DNA of 64,000 nt, taken from NCBI RefSeq assembly GCF_002005445.1, contig NZ_CP014692.1, positions 1,984,001-2,048,000 on the forward strand, written 5' to 3'. Source of the DNA: Acetobacter aceti. GTDB taxonomy: Bacteria > Pseudomonadota > Alphaproteobacteria > Acetobacterales > Acetobacteraceae. A program made the position numbers and the translations under genes. Shown here in pieces: positions 29,956 through 39,419 of this stretch. Every line of letters starts with the position of its first letter. Position 1 is the stretch's first letter. The notes below the pieces were generated by a model that saw nothing but the letters and a program-made list of their open reading frames with translations, had not been told where the DNA came from and made no database searches.

Positions 29956-30278
29956 TTGTGTTTCATCCAGAATTCTTTGGCGGCTTCTGCCGTTTTATAG
30001 CGGGCATAGATGTAGCGTATTCCGCCCTGACACTCTTCAATCGGGTTTCCAAACGAGCTTTCACCATTCGGGTTTCAATAATATTGCGCTTTCAGAAGCT
30101 CGAATAATCCGCGCGCTGTCGACACTCCGTTTCTTGTATCCACTACGCCTCCGGATTCCTGTGCCATGATCCAGAGAAGGTCATTGAAGTCGGATGAATT
30201 TTTTCCTTCAAGTATCATGGCCTGTCGCAAAGCCGACTGAACGGCCTGTCCCGCCAGACAGAACCGCTGCTTCACCAT
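29946..30278 (-). pseudogene. Transglycosylase-like (SLT domain) gene interrupted by an in-frame TGA
   Basis: From an ATG at 30278 (a TTG at 30299 is also possible) the frame encodes DLLWIMAQESGGVVDTRNG followed by STARGLFELLKAQYY, the catalytic-Glu region and core of a lytic transglycosylase. A TGA at 30075-30077 then interrupts. The same frame continues for 42 residues with NPNGESSFGNPIEECQGGIR, a YIYARYKTAEAAKEFW helix and a terminal HKWY before a second stop at 29946. That tail is exactly what such domains carry, so one substitution broke the gene, unless the TGA is read through. The end overlaps the start of the downstream exported-protein gene. Confidence 0.75.
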
Positions 30279-30406
30279 CAATAAGAACAACAGTGACAAT
30301 GCTGGTTTTTTCCGACAGCACCCGCACGCTTAACGGCCACAGTCCACCTGCTTGCATCAGCGCCAGTCAGAAGCCTGATGATTATGCGTTACGGCAAGCG
30401 CGCTGC

Positions 30407-31546
30407 CTATCGCGCACGATCCACCGTGTAGATCGCAACATCTTTCAGCAACTGACGCAGCGGCTCCATATCGGCATTGGCGGTCCGACAGGCATCGGAG
30501 ACCTGATCCAGAGCGACACTTGCGGCCTCGGCATAATCGCGAGCCTTGGCCATGGTCACGTCGATGGCGTTTGTCTTCGCAATCAGGCCAAGCGCACGCT
30601 CAAGGTCACCATCCTGCTGCTCTTCGTTGTTCTCGATCGTCCGCTTCCAGAAAGCCTGCTCTTCGCTGTCTCCGGCGTGATAGGCCGCCAGAACCGGCAG
30701 GGTAACCTTTCCTTCGTAGAAATCGTCGCCCACCGTCTTGCCCAGCACAGCCTGATCGGCGGCGTAATCAAGAGCGTCATCGACAAGCTGAAACGCCATG
30801 CCGAGATTCGCGCCATACTGACGGAGGGCTTCCCTCGTCTGGTCGTCAGCTTTGGCAACGACCGCACCCGTTTCGCAGGCTGCGGCGAACAGGGCCGCCG
30901 TCTTCCCGTAGATGACCTGAAGGTAGCGATCGACCGTCGTGGTCAGATCGTTCTGCGTGGTCATCTGCATGACTTCTCCTTCCGCCAGCGTCGCGGAGGC
31001 GGCGGAGAGGATGGCCATGACCGGCAGGGAGCCGTCGGCTGTCAGAATCTGGAAGGCGCGGGCGAAAAGAAAGTCACCCACAAGCACGGAGGCCTTGTTG
31101 CCGAACACGGCGTTGGCGCTGGCTAGACCGCGGCGAAGCTGGCTGTTATCCACCACATCATCATGCAGCAGCGTCGCCGTATGGATGAACTCCACACAGG
31201 CCGCCACGCCCACATGGCGCATGTCGTCACCGTGTTCCCGATATCCGGTCACGCGAGCCGCTGCGAGCACCAGAAGCGGCCGGAGCCGCTTGCCGCCCGC
31301 CGCCACCAGGTGGGCAGCCAGTTGCGGGATCAGCGGCACGTCGCTCTGCATCCGCGCCACGATTTCCCTGTTGCAGGCCATCATGTCATCAGCGAGATAA
31401 TCGGCCAGAGCCTTCAGGACGTTTTCACTGTTCCGAGGTTTCACGGCATCATCCACACGCGTGCTGTCGCCGGACTTCTTTTCGGTCTGGCCTGCATTCG
31501 GGCTTGCGGTGCCCTCCGTATTCGGCAGATTGACTGCAACGTGCAA
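30407..31546 (-). CDS. ispB: Polyprenyl diphosphate synthase (octaprenyl/IspB type)
   Basis: Trans-prenyltransferase that makes the ubiquinone side chain. Both Asp-rich motifs are present: LLHDDVVDNSQLRRG and FQLVDDALDY; GGKRLRPLLVLAAARV lies upstream of the first. The 379-residue length includes an acidic N-terminal extension of about 45 residues unlike typical IspB. Chain length cannot be decided from the sequence. It is divergent from the methyltransferase gene with only about 30 bases between them. Confidence 0.9.
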   Translation of the reverse strand: MHVAVNLPNTEGTASPNAGQTEKKSGDSTRVDDAVKPRNSENVLKALADYLADDMMACNREIVARMQSDVPLIPQLAAHLVAAGGKRLRPLLVLAAARVTGYREHGDDMRHVGVAACVEFIHTATLLHDDVVDNSQLRRGLASANAVFGNKASVLVGDFLFARAFQILTADGSLPVMAILSAASATLAEGEVMQMTTQNDLTTTVDRYLQVIYGKTAALFAAACETGAVVAKADDQTREALRQYGANLGMAFQLVDDALDYAADQAVLGKTVGDDFYEGKVTLPVLAAYHAGDSEEQAFWKRTIENNEEQQDGDLERALGLIAKTNAIDVTMAKARDYAEAASVALDQVSDACRTANADMEPLRQLLKDVAIYTVDRAR

Positions 31547-31577
31547 ATGACTTTCTCCCGAAAAAGGGACCCTAGTA

Positions 31578-32447
31578 GTGCAACCATATGAGCGGCGCTC
31601 CGGAGACGGTCAAGTTGTCCGCCCCGCAACCCCCTCCCTTTCTGACCTGCCCGAGACCACGAACGGCACCCTTTTAGGGGGCCGTATTGCCTATCATCAG
31701 TTCCGGCAGGGCTACCGGACAGGTCTCGAACCCGTGCTGATGGCGGCCCTTATTCCGGCTCGTCCGGGGCATCGCGTGCTGGAAGCCGGATGCGGCGCTG
31801 GCGCTGGCCTCCTGTGCCTTTCTGCCCGCGTGGACAATCTCGCCCTCACAGGATTCGAAATCGATCCTGCCACGGCCACGCTGGCACGCCTCAATCTGAT
31901 CCTCAACGCCTGTAAGGATACGGAAATTGTTACCGGGGATATCTGCAACGCTTCCCAGATTCTAAGGGACACCCCTGAGAGCCCTCCCCTCCGATTCGAC
32001 CATATTTTCGCAAACCCCCCATGGCATCGTGAAGACACGACGGCTTCTCCGGAGCCACGACGGGACAAGGCACGACGCGCCAGAAAAGATACCCTGCATC
32101 GCTGGATTTCCACTTTTGCAGGTCTTCTCCGGGAAAAGGGATCCCTCACCCTTGCGATTCCCAGTACGCGGCTGGCTGAATCGCTCGCTGCCTGTGAAAA
32201 AGTACGGATCGGAAGCGCCGAAATCATTCCCCTATGGCCTCACGAGGGGGAAGAAGCCCGGATCGTGCTGATTCGCGCCCGTCGCGGCGGACAGGCTGGC
32301 TCCAGAATTTTACCGGGCTTAGTCCTGCATAAAGATGATGGCAGTTTCACCCCTGCCGCAGAGGCAATCCTGAGAAACGGGCAACCCCTGTATTCCGAGT
32401 CCTTCCGGAGTCCAAGACGGGTCTCCGGTCCTCACAAAGATCTCTGA
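31578..32447 (+). CDS. TrmN6-like tRNA1(Val) N6-adenine methyltransferase
   Basis: SAM-dependent N6-adenine methyltransferase. The AdoMet motif VLEAGCGAGAGLLCLSARV lies near residue 57 and the catalytic NPPW in FDHIFANPPWHRE near residue 140. The upstream LLGGRIAYHQFRQGYRTGLEP matches TrmN6/YfiC-like enzymes that modify A37 of tRNA-Val. The GTG at 31578 is the start used; an AAGGGAC lies before it. It shares a very short divergent promoter region with the polyprenyl synthase gene. Confidence 0.85.
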   Translation: MQPYERRSGDGQVVRPATPSLSDLPETTNGTLLGGRIAYHQFRQGYRTGLEPVLMAALIPARPGHRVLEAGCGAGAGLLCLSARVDNLALTGFEIDPATATLARLNLILNACKDTEIVTGDICNASQILRDTPESPPLRFDHIFANPPWHREDTTASPEPRRDKARRARKDTLHRWISTFAGLLREKGSLTLAIPSTRLAESLAACEKVRIGSAEIIPLWPHEGEEARIVLIRARRGGQAGSRILPGLVLHKDDGSFTPAAEAILRNGQPLYSESFRSPRRVSGPHKDL

Positions 32448-32677
32448 TACCCTATTCTACTCTATTCCCTCATCGGGAATGATGATGCTGTCGCGATTTT
32501 TTTGAAACACTCTGTTCACTTGACATCCCGGAGCATTGAGCGGCTGCATACAGACCGTGAAGCCATTCAAGGCTCCCGTCCCGCTCGCTTCCGGCGCCGA
32601 CAGCATCCCGCCCTGAGGAGTGGCAACCCTGTCAGACCGGACCAGCCAAGAGGGAAAACTCAAAGGGGAAAACATCG

Positions 32678-33232
32678 ATGAGCAAATCATCTGCTTCCGG
32701 CAAAGCCGAACAGGCACGCACCGCTGAGGTTCAGCATTATCTCGGCACACCCACGGATCTGCCCAGAGAGGGCGTGGAAAACATTTCCGCCGCCCTGCGC
32801 GCCCTGCTTGCTGACGTCTTCGCCCTCTATCTGAAAACGAAGAATTTCCACTGGCACATGAGCGGTCGTCACTTCCGCGATCTGCATCTGCTGCTGGATG
32901 ATCAGGGCGCGGAACTGCTCGCCATGACCGATCCTCTGGCGGAACGCGCACGTCGGATCGGTGGCCTGACGCTCCATTCGATCGGAGAGATCGGCCGTCT
33001 ACAACGCGTCAAGGACAATGACGCCGTGTATGTCGATGCGCCGGACATGATCGCCGAGCTGTGCGAGGACAACAAGAAACTCGTTGCCTCCATGCGTGAA
33101 GTCCACGGCCTGACAGACGAAGTGGGGGACTGCGCCACGACAAGCCTGCTGGAAAACTGGATCGACGAAAGCGAAAAGCGGACGTGGTTCCTGTTCGAAG
33201 TTACACGCACCACGTTTGGCTCGAACAGCTGA
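32678..33232 (+). CDS. dps: Dps-family DNA-binding ferritin
   Basis: Forms a 12-subunit shell that stores iron and protects DNA from peroxide. The ferroxidase motif KTKNFHWHMSGRHFRDLHLL and the following DDQGAELLAMTDPLAERAR are typical. It has 184 residues with a Lys-containing N-terminal tail that may contact DNA. It ends in a strong terminator. The oxidative-stress genes oxyR, ahpC and ahpD lie 1.5-4 kb further on. Confidence 0.95.
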   Translation: MSKSSASGKAEQARTAEVQHYLGTPTDLPREGVENISAALRALLADVFALYLKTKNFHWHMSGRHFRDLHLLLDDQGAELLAMTDPLAERARRIGGLTLHSIGEIGRLQRVKDNDAVYVDAPDMIAELCEDNKKLVASMREVHGLTDEVGDCATTSLLENWIDESEKRTWFLFEVTRTTFGSNS

Positions 33233-33241
33233 TCAAAAAAG

Positions 33242-33283
33242 GGCCTGAAGAACTCTTCCGGGTCTTCAGGCCTGTCTGTTTTT
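33242..33283 (+). terminator. Rho-independent terminator of dps
   Basis: Ten-base perfect arms GGCCTGAAGA and TCTTCAGGCC around an eleven-base loop, then a T-rich tail. Confidence 0.88.
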
Positions 33284-33299
33284 CCTCAGAGACACAAAA

Positions 33300-33905
33300 T
33301 CAGGTTGGACGCCCGTAAGCCTTCATCTGCAATTTTTCGAACTTCCTGGCCGCACCCGGCTGTTGTGGATCAAGCTCCATCACACGCTGCCAGGCTTTAA
33401 GAGCCGCCTGCCCGTCACCAGCGACATCTTCCGCTGCAGCCAGAAGCTGCCAGCTTACCGCGTCATTGTCGTCATGATGGAGTGCGACGCCGAGATCGCT
33501 GATCGCTCCGCTGGTGTCTCCCCCCATCAGGCGCGCCTGCGCCCGGAGCCGCCACAGGACCGCAACATCATTCTGCAACGACAGCGCGGCCCCGAAATCC
33601 TCGACAGCATCGCCGGCCTTCTCATCGCCCAACTCACGGACAGCCCGCCGCATGAGCAATCTGGTCGCTGGTCTGATCGACTGCGTGCGGAGTTCCTCAA
33701 GCTGTCCCCGGATCTGCACGGCTTCCGTGGGATTTTTCGACGCAGCAAGCTGAGCCACAAGTCCGGCTTTTTGGGTCTCGATCGAGAGTTTCTGCGGCGA
33801 GGACGTCGGCGCACCGGGGGCCGCTCCGGAGGCGACAGGCTCGGCTTGCGCAGTCGTCGCGGTCAGGAGAAAGATCAGTCCGACAAGAGGATAAGTTCTG
33901 TTCAT
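33300..33905 (-). CDS. Exported TPR-repeat protein
   Basis: A periplasmic protein of 201 residues from the ATG at 33905 (a start 63 bases upstream lacks signal character). Signal peptide MNRTYPLVGLIFLLTATTAQA, then tetratricopeptide-like helices: GDAVEDFGAALSLQNDVAVL, GAISDLGVALHHDDNDAVSW and AALKAWQRVMELDPQQPGA. It probably acts as a protein-binding scaffold; its partner is not apparent. The rpmJ terminator lies between it and the ribosomal gene upstream. Confidence 0.8.
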   Translation of the reverse strand: MNRTYPLVGLIFLLTATTAQAEPVASGAAPGAPTSSPQKLSIETQKAGLVAQLAASKNPTEAVQIRGQLEELRTQSIRPATRLLMRRAVRELGDEKAGDAVEDFGAALSLQNDVAVLWRLRAQARLMGGDTSGAISDLGVALHHDDNDAVSWQLLAAAEDVAGDGQAALKAWQRVMELDPQQPGAARKFEKLQMKAYGRPT

Positions 33906-33910
33906 ACAAC

Positions 33911-33959
33911 GAAAAAACCCGCCTTTTGGGTCCGTTTCCAGAGCCAGTGGGCGGGTTTT
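33911..33959 (-). terminator. Terminator of rpmJ
   Basis: Arms AAAACCCGCC and GGCGGGTTTT with a 27-base loop; on the minus strand the second arm runs into six T. It lies 33 bases beyond the rpmJ stop and just before the TPR gene start. Confidence 0.75.
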
Positions 33960-33992
33960 CCTGTGCATGGGATCATCAGGTTGATCGAAGGA

Positions 33993-34118
33993 TCAGCCCT
34001 GACGTGCCTTCATGCGCGGGTTTTTCTTGTTGATGACGTAGACGCGACCGCGACGACGCACAACGCGGCAGTCCTTGTCGCGGACTTTTGCCGACTTGAG
34101 GCTGTTTCTGATCTTCAT
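33993..34118 (-). CDS. rpmJ: Ribosomal protein L36
   Basis: A 41-residue highly basic protein beginning [16 protein letters not shown] and ending NPRMKARQG, the form of L36 usual in alphaproteobacteria. It has a single Cys, so it lacks the zinc-ribbon cysteines of the other L36 type. It is a single gene away from the main ribosomal operons, as is common for rpmJ. Confidence 0.95.
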   Translation of the reverse strand: MKIRNSLKSAKVRDKDCRVVRRRGRVYVINKKNPRMKARQG

Positions 34119-34691
34119 AACTCGTCTCTTCTATCCGTCTGCGGCCGGTGTCCGCATGAAAAAGTTGCTGCGACATACGCAGCCAAAGCTGAAAAGTCAA
34201 TGCAAAGAGCCGATGTCGTCGATTATTTCGGCCTTAATTCCCGCCTTTCTGAGCAGAGACCGGAACAGTTACACATGACCCACCGGGATAGCCACAATCC
34301 GTGCGATCGTTAACTTTCGTCATCACGCAAAAGACGATCCATATCCATCGCTTTCATGGATTTAATCCTGCATTCCAGATTGCGACCATAATGTTGGCCG
34401 TCTGGCTCCGCGCCGCGTTGAGCTTTTCTCGCATATGCGGACATGAAACTGCTCATGGACATAACTCTCAGCCCCTGACGCACTCCTTAATCCGGGCGTG
34501 GCCTCGAAGGATTGCCTGTGAGTGATTTTTTCCGTCTTTGCGCATGCTGCTGCTTCGACACAGGATATCAGGATCAAGAACAGCACATCCTGCCGTCTAT
34601 ATTTTGATATTTCATAAACCCGCCACCTCACAGCTTTTTCCGGACGCGCCAGCGTGCGGCAGACATTAAAATCACCGTATTTTTCGGAAAC
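34119..34691. other. Intergenic region between rpmJ and oxyR
   Basis: About 570 bases. It carries the rpmJ promoter on its left side and lies downstream of leftward oxyR. Frames crossing it (for example 34362-34631 on the minus strand) show no signal, ribosome site or family match. I see no RNA gene or clear terminator. Confidence 0.4.
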
Positions 34692-35642
34692 CTACCGCTC
34701 CTCGTCCAGCAAGACCGCCTCGGCGTTGCTGGGCGCCAGTTTTTTCAGCGTACGTGCCAGAACCCTGAAATCCTCCGTCCGTGGCGATTTCAGACGCCAG
34801 CCCAATCCGATCGTCCGCCACGCCGGACCGCCTGTAACAGGGCGCGCCACCACACCAGTTCCATCGAGGATACCTGAATCCACCGCCAGTCTGGGAAGCA
34901 GCCCCACACCAAGATTTTCGCCGACCATCCGGACAAGCGTATGCAGGGATGATGCCGTGTGGGCCGACTCAGGCTCACTTCCTGCCCAGTTACGCTCCTG
35001 ACGGCAGACATCGACGGTCTGATCGCGCAGACAATGTCCGTCCTCCAGCAGCACCATACGCTCGTCCGTCAGCATTTCCAGCGGTACGGCAGGCAGCTTC
35101 GCCAAGCCATGATTGCTCGGCAGCGCCAACACGAACGGGTCACGCCAGAGCGGAATCGTTTCCAGTCCCTCGCAAATGCACGGCATGGCGAGCAGCATGG
35201 CGTCCAGTCGCCCGATAGCGATTTTTTCTATCAGGCGCTCCGTCATGTCCTCCGTGATGATGAGACGGATCTGAGGAAACCATTCCCGCACAAGAGGAAT
35301 CAGGCGCGGCAGGATGAAGGGTCCGATCGTCGGGATGACGCCCAGTCTGACCGGTCCCGTCATCGGCTCACGCGATGCCTGGGCGATCTGGGAAATCCCT
35401 TCAAGAAGTTCCAGCGCGACACGGGCGCGCCGCACCACTTCTTCACCCAGCAGCGTGAATACCACGCGCTTGCCCACCTCCCGATCCAGCAGACTGGCGT
35501 CGAGCTGCCGCTCAAGCGCCAGAATTCCAGCGGACAGGGTGGATTGCGTCACGGCGCAGGCGGAAGCGGCTCTTCCGAAATGGCGTAACTCCGCCAGGGC
35601 CAGCAAATAACGGAGTTGCTGGGGAGAAGGCAGGATCATCAT
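34692..35642 (-). CDS. oxyR: Peroxide-sensing LysR-type regulator OxyR
   Basis: N-terminal winged helix (LPSPQQLRYLLALAELRHFG and the recognition part AVTQSTLSAGILALERQL) and a sensor domain in which GHCLRDQTVDVC places two Cys nine residues apart, the spacing of the redox disulfide in E. coli OxyR. The start is taken at the ATG at 35642 with GGAG upstream; a TTG 18 bases earlier is in frame. It is divergent from ahpC, its expected target. Confidence 0.93.
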   Translation of the reverse strand: MMILPSPQQLRYLLALAELRHFGRAASACAVTQSTLSAGILALERQLDASLLDREVGKRVVFTLLGEEVVRRARVALELLEGISQIAQASREPMTGPVRLGVIPTIGPFILPRLIPLVREWFPQIRLIITEDMTERLIEKIAIGRLDAMLLAMPCICEGLETIPLWRDPFVLALPSNHGLAKLPAVPLEMLTDERMVLLEDGHCLRDQTVDVCRQERNWAGSEPESAHTASSLHTLVRMVGENLGVGLLPRLAVDSGILDGTGVVARPVTGGPAWRTIGLGWRLKSPRTEDFRVLARTLKKLAPSNAEAVLLDEER

Positions 35643-35789
35643 GGCCGACGCTCCGCTCAATCGATTTCGTCAATAGTATTATGATAAATTATTCATTGGC
35701 ATGATTGCCACAGCATGGCCATAGATATGTCCAGCGGCGCGCCATATCGACGCACTGCACTGTTACCGAGATATGCAAGGAGCATTCCG
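35643..35789. promoter_or_regulatory. oxyR-ahpC divergent control region
   Basis: A 147-base region with an AT-rich core, CAATAGTATTATGATAAATT, continuing to ATTG, at 35672-35699. Its CAAT/ATTG ends and ATAG half-site-like start suggest an OxyR operator placed between the two divergent genes. The match to the four-part consensus is partial, so the site is inferred chiefly from position. Confidence 0.45.
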
Positions 35790-36332
35790 ATGCTGACCGT
35801 TGGCGACAAGTTTCCTTCATTCGACCTGACTTCCGTTCCGGGTGGCCCGGAAGGCCTGACCGGCAAGTTTGTTCAGATTTCCGACTCAACGGACGCTGGC
35901 AAATGGAAGGTCGTGTTCTTCTGGCCGAAGGACTTCACCTTCGTCTGCCCGACCGAGATCGTGGCGTTTGGCAAGCTTGCGAAAGATTTCGCAGACCGTG
36001 ATGCCGTCGTTTACGGCGTGTCCATCGACAGCGAGTTCGTTCACCTGAACTGGCGTCTGCACCACGAGGACCTCAAGAAGCTTGAGATCCCGATGCTGGC
36101 CGACATCAAGCGCGAACTGTCCGAATCCCTCGGCGTGATCGCTGCTGGCCCGGGCGTTGCCCTGCGCGCCACATTCATCGTCGATCCGCAGGGCATCATC
36201 CGCCACGTGTCGGTCAACGACCTGTCGGTCGGTCGTAACCCGCAGGAAGTCCTGCGCGTTCTCGACGGTCTCCAGAGCGACGAGCTGTGCCCGTGCAACT
36301 GGAAACAGGGTGACGACTTCCTGAAGGTCTGA
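35790..36332 (+). CDS. ahpC: Alkyl hydroperoxide reductase AhpC
   Basis: Two-Cys peroxiredoxin. The peroxidatic Cys lies in FTFVCPTEI (residue 53) and a second pair in LCPCNWKQGDDF near the C-terminus, as in the mycobacterial AhpC that works with AhpD instead of AhpF. The ATG at 35790 follows AAGGAG by seven bases, giving 180 residues; an upstream start at 35715 is not needed. ahpD follows, separated by a strong hairpin. Confidence 0.95.
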   Translation: MLTVGDKFPSFDLTSVPGGPEGLTGKFVQISDSTDAGKWKVVFFWPKDFTFVCPTEIVAFGKLAKDFADRDAVVYGVSIDSEFVHLNWRLHHEDLKKLEIPMLADIKRELSESLGVIAAGPGVALRATFIVDPQGIIRHVSVNDLSVGRNPQEVLRVLDGLQSDELCPCNWKQGDDFLKV

Positions 36333-36346
36333 TCCTTCCGGAAGAC

Positions 36347-36390
36347 CGGAACGCTGCGGGGCGCGCCCTCGCCTGCCCCGCAGCGTTCCG
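36347..36390 (+). promoter_or_regulatory. Long perfect hairpin between ahpC and ahpD
   Basis: Sixteen-base perfect arms CGGAACGCTGCGGGGC and its complement, with a twelve-base loop and no T run afterwards. It could be a partial terminator or an mRNA-stabilising stem that makes ahpC more abundant than ahpD. Confidence 0.75.
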
Positions 36391-36463
36391 CCCTAACTGA
36401 CTTCTGGTTTTTCAGCCAGACTACCGGGACTTTGTCCTGCCCCATGGAATAGAGTGAAGCATC

Positions 36464-36988
36464 ATGTCGATTGAAGCCCTGAAAGAGCGCCTGCCGGATT
36501 ACGCAAAAGACCTGCGCCTCAATCTCAGCAGCCTTGCTTCCGACATCACGCTGAACGAGCAGCAGCTTGCCGGCACCTTCGTCGCCACCGCCATCGCTTC
36601 CCGCAATGAGGAAGTGACCAAAGCCATCATCGCAGAATTTGGTGCGAAGCTGAGCCCGGAAGCGTTGGATGCTGCTCGCGCCGCCGCCGCCATCATGGGT
36701 ATGAACAACATTTACTATCGCTTCACCCACATGATGGGCGGTGATTACACCCAGATGCCCGCGAAGCTGCGCATGAGCGTGATCGCCCGTCCCGGCGTGG
36801 ATAAGGTGGACTTCGAACTCTGGTCCCTCGCCGTTTCCGCCATCAATGGCTGTGAGATGTGCGTGAAGAGTCACGAGCACGCCGTGCGTGAGGGCGGCCT
36901 GACCAGCGAGCAGATCCAGACGTCCGTTCGTATCGCCGCGACCGTGCATGGCGTTGCCGTAGCACTCGATGCGGAGCCGGCTGCCTGA
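36464..36988 (+). CDS. ahpD: Alkylhydroperoxidase AhpD
   Basis: Thioredoxin-like reductant of AhpC, all-helical, 174 residues. The active site [13 protein letters not shown] places Cys130, Cys133 and His137 at the same numbers as in the Mycobacterium tuberculosis protein. It lies about 130 bases downstream of ahpC and completes an OxyR-AhpC-AhpD peroxide-defence module. Confidence 0.95.
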   Translation: MSIEALKERLPDYAKDLRLNLSSLASDITLNEQQLAGTFVATAIASRNEEVTKAIIAEFGAKLSPEALDAARAAAAIMGMNNIYYRFTHMMGGDYTQMPAKLRMSVIARPGVDKVDFELWSLAVSAINGCEMCVKSHEHAVREGGLTSEQIQTSVRIAATVHGVAVALDAEPAA

Positions 36989-37012
36989 CAGTCACTTCGC
37001 TGAATCCTGTGC

Positions 37013-37069
37013 CCCACACGCGGTATCGCTGGAACCGTCTGAACCGTGCTTCCTGCCTGTGGGGTTTTT
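37013..37069 (+). terminator. Possible terminator of ahpD
   Basis: CCCCACA and TGTGGGG arms separated by about 40 bases, followed by five T. The loop is long, so efficiency is uncertain. Confidence 0.5.
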
Positions 37070-37983
37070 ACTGATGTGTTACGCCTGAACAGCACAACCG
37101 CCCGCTCACGATACGAGATCCACATCGGCATCCGCCACAGAAAATCCGCACCGAGCAGCGCGCAGGATCTCTGCATCGGCGCGACGACAAGCTCTTCATT
37201 GCGGTAGATATCCGTCCCGATCTCCAGACTGTCGAACCGATGCCTCCATACATCCAGATACGTACCATCGCTTCCGGTGCTTCCAGGATTTTCGTCCTGC
37301 TCCATGAGGATTGTGGTCCGGTTGGAGCCGTGTCCAGCATCAGATCGATTGATTTGCCGTTCAGCCTTGCTGGCAATGTAACCCTGACAGGGCTGCTTTC
37401 CGCGAAAGGCAGACGCTCCACAGGCTCCTGCCAGTGGAGACTGGCCGCTGAGCATCCTTTCAGACGGAAAAGCGTGATCTGTCGCTTGGGCAAATCAGAC
37501 AACACATCATAACCGCTGAGAAAATCGGCGCCGAACAACCTCAAGAGTGGCACCCCCAGCCCAGTGAGACGCGGCAGATCGGCTTCGACAAAGACCATCT
37601 GGGACGCGACGGCATCTCCGAGCTTCAATGTGTTCTCCGTAATGACTGGCGTCTGCACAAGGCCGCCCACAGCCTTCATGGTCACTGACCTGCTCGTGGC
37701 GTCGAGACTGAAGCGCTTCACCGCTGCCTGTGTCAGCAGAGAGTTATCCGCGCCCGTATCGACCAAGCATGACGGCGGGATTGCCGTTGGGCAGAACCCT
37801 GACTAGGGACGATCCATCATTATTCAGGACAGGGAGCGGTCCAATCCGGCTGAATTCGCACGTCTGTGGTCCCGGGGCGCAGGCAGAAAGGACCAGCAGA
37901 CAGCCAGGGCTCGCAAGGGCTGCTCTCTTTGCCCTTTTTTCTGCCTTTGGCCGGTGACAGGTATCTGCCGAACACCTGAGCAT
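37068..37983 (-). pseudogene. Two-domain retropepsin-like aspartic protease, broken by two frameshifts
   Basis: The gene can be reassembled from three frame segments. The first (from 37983) has a lipoprotein signal (LLVLSAC) and reads to ...NPAVML at about 37775. There one extra G shifts the frame just before VDTGADNSLLTQAAV, the first catalytic motif. The second segment reads on to SIDLMLDT at about 37330, where a missing G breaks the second DTG motif; the third resumes with SNRTTILMEQDENPG and RHRFDSLEIGTDIYRNEEL. The shifts cancel, so the first and third segments share a frame. The C-terminus is not well defined and overruns toward ahpD. A related intact gene lies at 57408-58850. Confidence 0.75.
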
Positions 37984-38264
37984 TTCAGTTTACTCTTCCC
38001 CCGCTCATGCAGGCTCCCTGCCACCTTTCGCTTCTCTTGCGAAAACCGGAAGGAATAGAGGTTTATTCTCACACGCAGACTCTGCGAGGACTGATTGAAA
38101 TCTCAGTTTCCTTCAGTGGGAAAGCCGGTTTTCAGCCATTATCTGTCTTGGAAGTGACTGAAAATTCAGGAAATCACATTTTTTTCGTAAAGTGGAGTTG
38201 CAACTCCTGAAAACGCGGTTATAAGACCGCCAACGACAACGCGAAACGCGGTGTCGCTGAAAAA

Positions 38265-38341
<77 letters not shown>

Positions 38342-38483
38342 CTTTCTCTACTTTAATGAGAAATGGTAAAGCTTAAAGCTTTTTCAAACATAAAATTCCG
38401 AACTTTCCGCTTTTGCAAGTCTTTGCTACATTTTCCTGATGACAGGCAATAAGGGCAGAGCTTCAGGGGCCGCACTGCTTCGA

Positions 38484-39284
38484 TTATGAAGGCCGTGTTT
38501 CGCCCTGCTGATCCAGCGGACCCCCGGCAACCTTCTCACCAGTCTTCGCAAATGTTTCCCGCAATGAATCAGAGGCTGGCGAGACAAAGAATTTACTGGA
38601 AGAGGTCGCACATACTTCCATGAGATTCTGGGCCGTCGTGTGTATGGACGAATGATTATAAAGAAGAACGTAAATCTTTATCCCGTCCGTTGTCTCCGGC
38701 TTCAGTTTCATCGTTGATATATTCACGAAAGTCAGGGAATTGCTCCCTTTCATAGACTGCCATCCATACAAGACATATTTTGGATAGATGGAGGGAGAGA
38801 TGAAAGCCGTGAAAGGTGCTTCCATACCACTCGGGAGAAGCGACGCAGTATTGTCGATGACAATCGTTATCTCGATACCCGAGGTTGAAGCGACCCCCTT
38901 GGCCGATACCGTGACAGCAGAAAGCTGCTGAACGAAAAAAGATTGACTGTAGCGGCTGCTATGAGACTAACGGTCTTTCCTTCAACTGTCAGACTTTCGA
39001 TAGTCGCCTGACTGCCTCCGGATTCCGGCCTGCCACTTGCGCCATTACCGGCAAAAATTGCGCCACAAGATATTCTGGACCACACTTTCCTGCTTCGACC
39101 TATCGTTTGTTCTAGCCGATGCAAGCGCTACCGCATCCTGAAGCTTGCTTTTCACCGCATCGGCTTCTTCAACGCTCACAGCCGTTTCAGCAGCTACCAG
39201 CAGAGCACCGAAAATCGAGGCCGCGCCTGCCCTGTCACGAATAAAATCAAACCGTGTTTTCTGCTTCGAGTGGAAAACCGACAA
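38484..39284 (-). pseudogene. TadG-like (Flp pilus assembly) gene remnant
   Basis: Three successive frame segments. The first (39284-39045) reads FDFIRDRAGAASIFGALLVA and AVSVEEADAVKSKLQDAVAL, the N-terminus of TadE/TadG-type pseudopilin-like proteins. The second (39124-38867) carries ATIESLTVEGKTVSLIAAATV, similar to the middle of TadG. The third (38825-38484) gives DGIKIYVLLYNHSSIHTTAQ, LMEVCATSSSKFFVSPASD and LRETFAKTGEKVAG, the von-Willebrand-type C-terminal part. The segments are in order but in different frames and shorter than a full gene. No tad genes lie nearby. Confidence 0.65.
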
Positions 39285-39419
39285 AATATATCAGACAAAC
39301 AGCCCAGTTTGCTTCGCCAGACACCTGACAGGCACAGTATTCGTTGCCAGACTTTCATATATTTCATGCGTCTGGATAATAATTGAGGCCCTCAAAGAAG
39401 GGCGAACATTAGGAATGGG

